Assembly: GCA_964057225.1 (NCBI GenBank)
Contig: OZ059900.1
Span: forward strand, 25,745,638-25,809,637
Source: Auanema rhodensis
Lineage: Eukaryota; Nematoda; Chromadorea; Rhabditida; Rhabditidae
DNA length: 64,000 nucleotides
Reading direction: 5' to 3'
Position numbers and translations under genes: made by a program. Shown here piece after piece: positions 52,613 to 63,898 of this stretch (its first letter is position 1; every line of letters begins with the position of its first letter). The notes below the pieces were generated by a model that did no database searches, was not told where the DNA came from, and saw only the letters and a program-made list of their open reading frames with translations.

Positions 52613-55348
52613 ATGGGAAATACTGTGTTTTTGTATTTTTCTAGTGTTCAGCATGTGAAATGCTTCATTTTAGTATGTAACACGCTGAAATTCGTTGCAT
52701 TTGACGACTCATATGAACAAAAATCGATTTAATCAATATTAGCCATAAGGGGCGTGCCCTCATAATATGCTAATTTCCTTAATTTTCTAACCCCTGTTTT
52801 TTTGTCGTGAAAGTGGAACTAGACGTTGTACGAACAATTTTGAGCTAGGTTTCATTGACATTGCATGAGTTTGAACACATGAAATCGTAAGTCAAAACCT
52901 TGTTTACAGCGAAATTTCCAAAAACTGGTTTTCCAGCATAATAAAATATTTCTCATGGGAAATACAGTGTTTTTGTATTTTTTTAGTGTTCAGCATGTAA
53001 AATGCGTCATTTTAGTATGTAAAACGCTGAAATTCGTTGCATTTGACGACTCATATGAACAAAAATCGATTTTATCAATATTAGCCATAAGGGGCGTGCC
53101 CTCAGAATATGCTAATTTCCTTAATTTTCTAACCCCTGTTTTTTTGTCGTGAAAGTGGAACTAGACGTTGTATGAACAATTTTGAGCTAGGTTTCATTGA
53201 CATTGCATGAGTTTGAACACATGAAATCGTAAGTCAAAACCTTGTTTACAGCGAAATTTCCAAAAACTGGTTTTCCAGCATAATACAATATTTCTCATGG
53301 GAAATACTGTGTTTTTGTATTTTTCTAGTGTTCAGAATGTAGAATGCTTCATTTTAGTACGTAACACGCTGAAATTCGTTGCATTTGACGACTCATATGA
53401 ACAAAAATCGATTTAATCAATATTAGCCATAAGGGGCGTGCCCTCAGAATATGCTAATTTCCTTAATTTTCTAACCCCTGTTTTTTTGTCGTGAAAGTGG
53501 AACTAGACGTTGTACGAACAATTTTGAGCTAGGTTTCATTGACATTGCATGAGTTTGAACACATGAAATCGTAAGTCAAAACCTTGTTTACAGCGAAATT
53601 TCCAAAAACTGGTTTTCCAGCATAATAAAATATTTCTCATGGGAAATACTGTGTTTTTGTATTTTTCTAGTGTTCAGCATGTAAAATGCTTCATTTTAGT
53701 ATGTAACACGCTGAAATTCGTTGCATTTGACGACTCATATGAACAAAAATCGATTTAATCAATATTAGCCATAAGGGGCGTGCCCTCAGAATATGCTAAT
53801 TTCCTTAATTTTCTAACCCCTGTTTTTTTGTCGTGAAAGTGGAACTAGACGTTGTACGAACAATTTTGAGCTAGGTTTCATTGACATTGCATGAGTTTGA
53901 ACACATGAAATCGTAAGTCAAAACCTTGTTTACAGCGAAATTTCCAAAAACTGGTTTTCCAGCATAATAAAATATTTCTCATGGGAAATACAGTGTTTTT
54001 GTATTTTTTTAGTGTTCAGCATGTAAAATGCGTCATTTTAGTATGTAAAACGCTGAAATTCGTTGCATTTGACGACTCATATGAACAAAAATCGATTTTA
54101 TCAATATTAGCCATAAGGGGCGTGCCCTCAGAATATGCTAATTTCCTTAATTTTCTAACCCCTGTTTTTTTGTCGTGAAAGTGGAACTAGACGTTGTACG
54201 AACAATTTTGAGCTAGGTTTCATTGACATTGCATGAGTTTGAACACATGAAATCGTAAGTCAAAACCTTGTTTACAGCGAAATTTCCAAAAACTGGTTTT
54301 CCAGCATAATACAATATTTCTCATGGGAAATACTGTGTTTTTGTATTTTTCTAGTGTTCAGAATGTAGAATGCTTCATTTTAGTACGTAAAACGCTGAAA
54401 TTCGTTGCATTTGACGACTCATATGAACAAAAATCGATTTAATCAATATTAGCCATAAGGGGCGTGCCCTCAGAATATGCTAATTTCCTTAATTTTCTAA
54501 CCCCTGTTTTTTTGTCGTGAAAGTGGAACTAGACGTTGTACGAACAATTTTGAGCTAGGTTTCATTGACATTGCATGAGTTTGAACACATGAAATCGTAA
54601 GTCAAAACCTTGTTTACAGCGAAATTTCCAAAAACTGGTTTTCCAGCATAATAAAATATTTCTCATGGGAAATACTGTGTTTTTGTATTTTTCTAGTGTT
54701 CAGCATGTAAAATGCTTCATTTTAGTATGTAACACGCTGAAATTCGTTGCATTTGACGACTCATATGAACAAAAATCGATTTAATCAATATTAGCCATAA
54801 GGGGCGTGCCCTCAGAATATGCTAATTTCCTTAATTTTCTAACCCCTGTTTTTTTGTCGTGAAAGTGGAACTAGACGTTGTACGAACAATTTTGAGCTAG
54901 GTTTCATTGACATTGCATGAGTTTGAACACATGAAATCGTAAGTCAAAACCTTGTTTACAGCGAAATTTCCAAAAACTGGTTTTCCAGCATAATAAAATA
55001 TTTCTCATGGGAAATACAGTGTTTTTGTATTTTTTTAGTGTTCAGCATGTAAAATGCGTCATTTTAGTATGTAAAACGCTGAAATTCGTTGCATTTGACG
55101 ACTCATATGAACAAAAATCGATTTTATCAATATTAGCCATAAGGGGCGTGCCCTCAGAATATGCTAATTTCCTTAATTTTCTAACCCCTGTTTTTTTGTC
55201 GTGAAAGTGGAATTAGACGTTGTACGAACAATTTTGAGCTAGGTTTCATTGACATTGCATGAGTTTGAACACATGAAATCGTAAGTCAAAACCTTGTTTA
55301 CAGCGAAATTTCCAAAAACTGGTTTTCCAGCATAATAAAATATTTCTC
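52613..55348 (+). repeat. Module copy: G B E K B Ea K Bn
   Basis: Eight monomers, the same order and markers as 41327-44062: CCTCATAATATG near 52762, GTATGAAC near 53172, ACGTAAAACG in Ea at 54323 and GGAATTAG near 55211. With the following L and K the match extends to ten monomers. This module copy directly borders the L-K-M-N-B domain. Confidence 0.9.
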
Positions 55349-58300
55349 AAGGGAAAAACTGTGTTTTTATATTTTTCTAGTGTTCAGCATGTGAAATGCT
55401 TAATTTTAGTATGTAACACGCTGAAATTCGTTGCATTTGACGACTCATATGAACAAAAATCGATTTAATCAATATTAGCCATAAGGGGCGTGCCCTCAGA
55501 ATATGCTAATTTCCTTAATTTTCTAACCCCTGTTTTTTTGTCGTGAAAGTGGAACTAGACGTTGTACGAACAATTTTGAGCTAGGTTTCATTGACATTGC
55601 ATGAGTTTGAACACATGAAATCGTAAGTCAAAACCTTGTTTACAGCGAAATTTCCAAAAACTGGTTTTCCAGCATAATAAAATATTTCTCATGGGAAATA
55701 CTGTGTTTTTGTATTTTTCTAGTGTTCAGCATGTAAAATGCTTCATTTTAGTATGTAACACGCTGAAATTCGTTGCATTTGACGACTCATATGAACAAAA
55801 ATCGATTTAATCAATATTAGCCATAAGGGGCGTGCCCTCAGAATATGCTAATTTCCTTAATTTTCTAACCCCTGTTTTTTTGTCGTGAAAGTGGAACTAG
55901 ACGTTGTACGAACAATTTTGAGCTAGGTTTCATTGACATTGCATCAGTTTGAACACATGAAATCGTAAGTCAAAACCTTGTTTACAGCGAAATTTCCAAA
56001 AACTGGTTTTCCAGCATAATAAAATATTTCTCATGGGAAATACTGTGTTTTTGTATTTTTCTAGTGTTCAACATGTAAAATGCTTCATTTTAGTATGTAA
56101 CACGCTGAAATTCGTTGCATTTGACGACTCATATGAACAAAAATCGATTTAATCAATATTAGCCATAAGGGGCGTGCCCTCAGAATATGCTAATTTCCTT
56201 AATTTTCTAACCCCTGTTTTTTTGTCGTGAAAGTGGAACTAGACGTTGTACGAACAATTTTGAGCTAGGTTTCATTGACATTGCATGAGTTTGAACACAT
56301 GAAATCGTAAGTCAAAACCTTGTTTACAGCGAAATTTCCAAAAACTGGTTTTCCAGCATAATAAAATATTTCTCATGGGAAAAACTGTGTTTTTGTATTT
56401 TTCTAGTGTTCAGCATGTAAAATGCTTCATTTTAGTATGTAGCACACTGAAATTTGTTGCATTTGACGACTCATATGAACAAAAATTGATTTTATCAATA
56501 TTAGCCATAAGGGGCGTGCCCTCAGAATATGCTAATTTCCTTAATTTTCTAACCCCTGTTTTTTTTGTCGTGAAAGTGGAACTAGACGTTGTACGAACAA
56601 TTTTGAGCTAGGTTTCATTGACATTGCATGAGTTTGAACACATGAAATCGTAAGTCAAAACCTTGTCTACAGCGAAATTTCCAAAAACTGGTTTTCCAGC
56701 ATAATAAAATATTTCTCATGGGAAATACAGTGTTTTTGTATTTTTTTAGTGTTCAGCATGTAAAATGCGTCATTTTAGTATGTAAAACGCTGAAATTCGT
56801 TGCATTTGACGACTCATATGAACAAAAATCGATTTTATCAATATTAGCCATAAGGGGCGTGCCCTCAGAATATGCTAATTTCCTTAATTTTCTAACCCCT
56901 GTTTTTTTGTCGTGAAAGTGGAACTAGACGTTGTACGAACAATTTTGAGCTAGGTTTCATTGACATTGCATGAGTTTGAACACATGAAATCGTAAGTCAA
57001 AACCTTGTTTACAGCGAAATTTCCAAAAACTGGTTTTCCAGCATAATAAAATATTTCTCAAGGGAAAAACTGTGTTTTTATATTTTTCTAGTGTTCAGCA
57101 TGTGAAATGCTTAATTTTAGTATGTAACACGCTGAAATTTGTTGCATTTGACGACTCATATGAACAAAAATCGATTTAATCAATATTAGCCATAAGGGGC
57201 GTGCCCTCAGAATATGCTAATTTCCTTAATTTTCTAACCCCTGTTTTTTTGTCGTGAAAGTGGAACTAGACGTTGTACGAACAATTTTGAGCTAGGTTTC
57301 ATTGACATTGCATGAGTTTGAACACATGAAATCGTAAGTCAAAACCTTGTTTACAGCGAAATTTCCAAAAACTGGTTTTCCAGCATAATAAAATATTTCT
57401 CATGGGAAATACTGTGTTTTTGTATTTTTCTAGTGTTCAGCATGTAAAATGCTTCATTTTAGTATGTAACACGCTGAAATTCGTTGCATTTGACGACTCA
57501 TATGAACAAAAATCGATTTAATCAATATTAGCCATAAGGGGCGTGCCCTCAGAATATGCTAATTTCCTTAATTTTCTAACCCCTGTTTTTTTGTCGTGAA
57601 AGTGGAACTAGACGTTGTACGAACAATTTTGAGCTAGGTTTCATTGACATTGCATCAGTTTGAACACATGAAATCGTAAGTCAAAACCTTGTTTACAGCG
57701 AAATTTCCAAAAACTGGTTTTCCAGCATAATAAAATATTTCTCATGGGAAATACTGTGTTTTTGTATTTTTCTAGTGTTCAACATGTCAAATGCTTCATT
57801 TTAGTATGTAACACGCTGAAATTCGTTGCATTTGACGACTCATATGAACAAAAATCGATTTAATCAATATTAGCCATAAGGGGCGTGCCCTCAGAATATG
57901 CTAATTTCCTTAATTTTCTAACCCCTGTTTTTTTGTCGTGAAAGTGGAACTAGACGTTGTACGAACAATTTTGAGCTAGGTTTCATTGACATTGCATGAG
58001 TTTGAACACATGAAATCGTAAGTCAAAACCTTGTCTACAGCGAAATTTCCAAAAACTGGTTTTCCAGCATAATAAAATATTTCTCATGGGAAAAACTGTG
58101 TTTTTGTATTTTTTTAGTGTTCAGCATGTAAAATGCGTCATTTTAGTATGTAAAACGCTGAAATTCGTTGCATTTGACGACTCATATGAACAAAAATCGA
58201 TTTTATCAATATTAGCCATAAGGGGCGTGCCCTCAGAATATGCTAATTTCCTTAATTTTCTAACCCCTGTTTTTTTGTCGTGAAAGTGGAACTAGACGTT

Positions 58301-60479
58301 GTACGAACAATTTTAAGCTAGGTTTCATTGACATTGCATGAGTTTGAACACATGAAATCGTAAGTCAAAACCTTGTTTACAGCGAAATTTCCAAAAACTG
58401 GTTTTCCAGCATAATAAAATATTTCTCATGGGAAATACAGTGTTTTTGTATTTTTTTAGTGTTCAGCATGTAAAATGCGTCATTTTAGTATGTAAAACGC
58501 TGAAATTCGTTGCATTTGACGACTCATATGAACAAAAATCGATTTTATCAATATTAGCCATAAGGGGCGTGCCCTCAGAATATGCTAATTTCCTTAATTT
58601 TCTAACCCCTGTTTTTTTGTCGTCAAAGTGGAACTAGACGTTGTACGAACAATTTTGAGCTAGGTTTCATTGACATTGCATGAGTTTGAACACATGAAAT
58701 CGTAAGTCAAAACCTTGTTTACAGCGAAATTTCCAAAAACTGGTTTTCCAGCATAATAAAATATTTCTCAAGGGAAAAACTGTGTTTTTATATTTTTCTA
58801 GTGTTCAGCATGTGAAATGCTTAATTTTAGTATGTAACACGCTGAAATTCGTTGCATTTGACGACTCATATGAACAAAAATCGATTTAATCAATATTAGC
58901 CATAAGGGGCGTGCCCTCAGAATATGCTAATTTCCTTAATTTTCTAACCCCTGTTTTTTTGTCGTGAAAGTGGAACTAGACGTTGTACGAACAATTTTGA
59001 GCTAGGTTTCATTGACATTGCATGAGTTTGAACACATGAAATCGTAAGTCAAAACCTTGTTTACAGCGAAATTTCCAAAAACTGGTTTTCCAGCATAATA
59101 AAATATTTCTCATGGGAAATACTGTGTTTTTGTATTTTTCTAGTGTTCAGCATGTAAAATGCTTCATTTTACTATGTAACACGCTGAAATTCGTTGCATT
59201 TGACGACTCATATGAACAAAAATCGATTTAATCAATATTAGCCATAAGGGGCGTGCCCTCAGAATATGCTAATTTCCTTAATTTTCTAACCCCTGTTTTT
59301 TTGTCGTGAAAGTGGAACTAGACGTTGTACGAACAATTTTGAGCTAGGTTTCATTGACATTGCATCAGTTTGAACACATGAAATCGTAAGTCAAAACCTT
59401 GTTTACAGCGAAATTTCCAAAAACTGGTTTTCCAGCATAATAAAATATTTCTCATGGGAAATACTGTGTTTTTGTATTTTTCTAGTGTTCAACATGTAAA
59501 ATGCTTCATTTTAGTATGTAACACGCTGAAATTCGTTGCATTTGACGACTCATATGAACAAAAATCGATTTAATCAATATTAGCCATAAGGGGCGTGCCC
59601 TCAGAATATGCTAATTTCCTTAATTTTCTAACCCCTGTTTTTTTGTCGTGAAAGTGGAACTAGACGTTGTACGAACAATTTTGAGCTAGGTTTCATTGAC
59701 ATTGCATGAGTTTGAACACATGAAATCGTAAGTCAAAACCTTGTTTACAGCGAAATTTCCAAAAACTGGTTTTCCAGCATAATAAAATATTTCTCATGGG
59801 AAAAACTGTGTTTTTGTATTTTTCTAGTGTTCAGCATGTAAAATGCTTCATTTTAGTATGTAGCACACTGAAATTTGTTGCATTTGACGACTCATATGAA
59901 CAAAAATTGATTTTATCAATATTAGCCATAAGGGGCGTGCCCTCAGAATATGCTAATTTCCTTAATTTTCTAACCCCTGTTTTTTTGTCGTGAAAGTGGA
60001 ACTAGACGTTGTACGAACAATTTTGAGCTAGGTTTCATTGACATTGCATGAGTTTGAACACATGAAATCGTAAGTCAAAACCTTGTCTACAGCGAAATTT
60101 CCAAAAACTGGTTTTCCAGCATAATAAAATATTTCTCATGGGAAATACAGTGTTTTTGTATTTTTTTAGTGTTCAGCATGTAAAATGCGTCATTTTAGTA
60201 TGTAAAACGCTGAAATTCGTTGCATTTGACGACTCATATGAACAAAAATCGATTTTATCAATATTAGCCATAAGGGGCGTGCCCTCAGAATATGCTAATT
60301 TCCTTAATTTTCTAACCCCTGTTTTTTTGTCGTGAAAGTGGAACTAGACGTTGTACGAACAATTTTGAGCTAGGTTTCATTGACATTGCATGAGTTTGAA
60401 CACATGAAATCGTAAGTCAAAACCTTGTTTACAGCGAAATTTCCAAAAACTGGTTTTCCAGCATAATAAAATATTTCTC
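55349..60479 (+). repeat. 5-mer HOR, L-K-M-N-B (1710 bp), three copies
   Basis: Copies start at 55349, 57060 and 58770. Each K carries GCATCAGTTT (usual GCATGAGTTT) and each is followed by M, defined by TTCAACATG. In copies 1 and 3 the fourth unit is N. In copy 2 it is a B with an N-like AAAAACTG start and TTTTAAGC near 58314. The first copy is 1711 bp because of an extra T in its N unit. M and N were not seen anywhere left of 56 kb. Private changes include CATGTCAAATG near 57785, GTCGTCAAAG near 58623 and TTTTACTATG near 59168. Confidence 0.92.
56375..56717 (+). repeat. Class-N monomer with three lost CpGs and a T8 run (343 bp)
   Basis: The unit reads GTAGCACACTG, ATTTGTTG and AATTGATT where others read GTAACACGCTG, ATTCGTTG and AATCGATT, so three CpGs within about 45 bases have become TpG or CpA. 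It also has CTTGTCTACAG near 56664 and eight T where other units have seven (56559-56566). The sister unit at 59796 has the same substitutions but seven T. Two copies of N are present. Confidence 0.93.
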
Positions 60480-62872
60480 AAGGGAAAAACTGTGTTTTTA
60501 TATTTTTCTAGTGTTCAGCATGTGAAATGCTTAATTTTAGTATGTAACACGCTGAAATTTGTTGCATTTGACGACTCATATGAACAAAAATCGATTTAAT
60601 CAATATTAGCCATAAGGGGCGTGCCCTCAGAATATGCTAATTTCCTTAATTTTCTAACCCCTGTTTTTTGTCGTGAAAGTGGAACTAGACGTTGTACGAA
60701 CAATTTTGAGCTAGGTTTCATTGACATTGCATGAGTTTGAACACATGAAATCGTAAGTCAAAACCTTGTTTACAGCGAAATTTCCAAAAACTGGTTTTCC
60801 AGCATAATAAAATATTTCTCATGGGAAATACTGTGTTTTTGTATTTTTCTAGTGTTCAGCATGTAAAATGCTTCATTTTAGTATGTAACACGCTGAAATT
60901 CGTTGCATTTGACGACTCATATGAACAAAAATCGATTTAATCAATATTAGCCATAAGGGGCGTGCCCTCAGAATATGCTAATTTCCTTAATTTTCTAACC
61001 CCTGTTTTTTTGTCGTGAAAGTGGAACTAGACGTTGTACGAACAATTTTGAGCTAGGTTTCATTGACATTGCATCAGTTTGAACACATGAAATCGTAAGT
61101 CAAAACCTTGTTTACAGCGAAATTTCCAAAAACTGGTTTTCCAGCATAATAAAATATTTCTCATGGGAAATACTGTGTTTTTGTATTTTTCTAGTGTTCA
61201 ACATGTAAAATGCTTCATTTTAGTATGTAACACGCTGAAATTCGTTGCATTTGACGACTCATATGAACAAAAATCGATTTAATCAATATTAGCCATAAGG
61301 GGCGTGCCCTCAGAATATGCTAATTTCCTTAATTTTCTAACCCCTGTTTTTTTGTCGTGAAAGTGGAACTAGACGTTGTACGAACAATTTTGAGCTAGGT
61401 TTCATTGACATTGCATGAGTTTGAACACATGAAATCGTAAGTCAAAACCTTGTTTACAGCGAAATTTCCAAAAACTGGTTTTCCAGCATAATAAAATATT
61501 TCTCAAGGGAAAAACTGTGTTTTTATATTTTTCTAGTGTTCAGCATGTGAAATGCTTAATTTTAGTATGTAACACGCTGAAATTTGTTGCATTTGACGAC
61601 TCATATGAACAAAAATCGATTTAATCAATATTAGCCATAAGGGGCGTGCCCTCAGAATATGCTAATTTCCTTAATTTTCTAACCCCTGTTTTTTTGTCGT
61701 GAAAGTGGAACTAGACGTTGTACGAACAATTTTGAGCTAGGTTTCATTGACATTGCATGAGTTTGAACACATGAAATCGTAAGTCAAAACCTTGTTTACA
61801 GCGAAATTTCCAAAAACTGGTTTTCCAGCATAATAAAATATTTCTCATGGGAAATACTGTGTTTTTGTATTTTTCTAGTGTTCAGCATGTAAAATGCTTC
61901 ATTTTAGTATGTAACACGCTGAAATTCGTTGCATTTGACGACTCATATGAACAAAAATCGATTTAATCAATATTAGCCATAAGGGGCGTGCCCTCAGAAT
62001 ATGCTAATTTCCTTAATTTTCTAACCCCTGTTTTTTTGTCGTGAAAGTGGAACTAGACGTTGTACGAACAATTTTGAGCTAGGTTTCATTGACATTGCAT
62101 CAGTTTGAACACATGAAATCGTAAGTCAAAACCTTGTTTACAGCGAAATTTCCAAAAACTGGTTTTCCAGCATAATAAAATATTTCTCATGGGAAATACT
62201 GTGTTTTTGTATTTTTCTAGTGTTCAACATGTAAAATGCTTCATTTTAGTATGTAACACGCTGAAATTCGTTGCATTTGACGACTCATATGAACAAAAAT
62301 CGATTTAATCAATATTAGCCATAAGGGGCGTGCCCTCAGAATATGCTAATTTCCTTAATTTTCTAACCCCTGTTTTTTTGTCGTGAAAGTGGAACTAGAC
62401 GTTGTACGAACAATTTTGAGCTAGGTTTCATTGACATTGCATGAGTTTGAACACATGAAATCGTAAGTCAAAACCTTGTCTACAGCGAAATTTCCAAAAA
62501 CTGGTTTTCCAGCATAATAAAATATTTCTCATGGGAAAAACTGTGTTTTTGTATTTTTTTAGTGTTCAGCATGTAAAATGCGTCATTTTAGTATGTAAAA
62601 CGCTGAAATTCGTTGCATTTGACGACTCATATGAACAAAAATCGATTTTATCAATATTAGCCATAAGGGGCGTGCCCTCAGAATATGCTAATTTCCTTAA
62701 TTTTCTAACCCCTGTTTTTTTGTCGTGAAAGTGGAACTAGACGTTGTACGAACAATTTTAAGCTAGGTTTCATTGACATTGCATGAGTTTGAACACATGA
62801 AATCGTAAGTCAAAACCTTGTTTACAGCGAAATTTCCAAAAACTGGTTTTCCAGCATAATACAATATTTCTC

Positions 62873-63214
62873 AAGGGAAAAACTGTGTTTTTATATTTTT
62901 CTAGTGTTCAGCATGTGAAATGCTTAATTTTAGTATGTAACACGCTGAAATTTGTTGCATTTGACGACTCATATGAACAAAAATCGATTTAATCAATATT
63001 AGCCATAAGGGGCGTGCCCTCAGAATATGCTAATTTCCTTAATTTTCTAACCCCTGTTTTTTTGTCGTGAAAGTGGAACTAGACGTTGTACGAACAATTT
63101 TGAGCTAGGTTTCATTGACATTGCATCAGTTTGAACACATGAAATCGTAAGTCAAAACCTTGTTTACAGCGAAATTTCCAAAAACTGGTTTTCCAGCATA
63201 ATAAAATATTTCTC
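62873..63214 (+). repeat. Recombinant L/K monomer
   Basis: The 5' part is class L (AAGGGAAAAACTG, TTTTTATATTT, GCTTAAT, ATTTGTTG) but the 3' half has GCATCAGTTT near 63124, which elsewhere is found only in K units of this domain, and an M unit follows. An exchange between L and K at about positions 86-253 would produce this and remove one monomer. Confidence 0.85.
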
Positions 63215-63556
63215 ATGGGAAATACTGTGTTTTTGTATTTTTCTAGTGTTCAACATGTAAAATGCTTCATTTTAGTATGTAACACGCTGAAATTCGTTGC
63301 ATTTGACGACTCATATGAACAAAAATCGATTTTATCAATATTAGCCATAAGGGGCGTGCCCTCAGAATATGCTAATTTCCTTAATTTTCTAACCCCTGTT
63401 TTTTTGTCGTGAAAGTGGAACTAGACGTTGTACGAACAATTTTAAGCTAGGTTTCATTGACATTGCATGAGTTTGAACACATGAAATCGTAAGTCAAAAC
63501 CTTGTTTACAGCGAAATTTCCAAAAACTGGTTTTCCAGCATAATACAATATTTCTC
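63215..63556 (+). repeat. Recombinant M/B monomer
   Basis: The 5' part is class M (TTCAACATGTAAAATGCTTC, ATGTAACACG). Downstream it has GATTTTATC and then TTTTAAGC near 63443, as in the B units at 58086 and 62531. It is followed by an AATACA end and an L unit, as the B at 62531 is. The switch lies between about positions 70 and 119. Confidence 0.85.
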
Positions 63557-63898
63557 AAGGGAAAAACTGTGTTTTTATATTTTTCTAGTGTTCAGCATGT
63601 GAAATGCTTAATTTTAGTATGTAACACGCTGAAATTTGTTGCATTTGACGACTCATATGAACAAAAATCGATTTAATCAATATTAGCCATAAGGGGCGTG
63701 CCCTCAGAATATGCTAATTTCCTTAATTTTCTAACCCCTGTTTTTTTGTCGTGAAAGTGGAACTAGACGTTGTACGAACAATTTTGAGCTAGGTTTCATT
63801 GACATTGCATGAGTTTGAACACATGAAATCGTAAGTCAAAACCTTGTTTACAGCGAAATTTCCAAAAACTGGTTTTCCAGCATAATACAATATTTCTC

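Larger units (their letters stand above)
60480..63898 (+). repeat. Irregular end of the L-K-M domain: L K M, L K M B, L M, L
   Basis: L units start at 60480, 61505, 62873 and 63557, so the steps are 3, 4 and 2 monomers rather than 5. The L at 60480 lacks one T (60664-60669 holds six). All L units here have ATTTGTTG instead of ATTCGTTG. The B at 62531 has the N-like AAAAACTG start and TTTTAAGC, identical in markers to the unit at 58086, 4445 bp upstream (13 monomers minus one base). Confidence 0.9.

Noticed and set aside
56375-56611. Longer 78-codon frame
   Set aside because: It is the same satellite frame, extended only because an extra T at 56559-56566 shifts past the usual stop.
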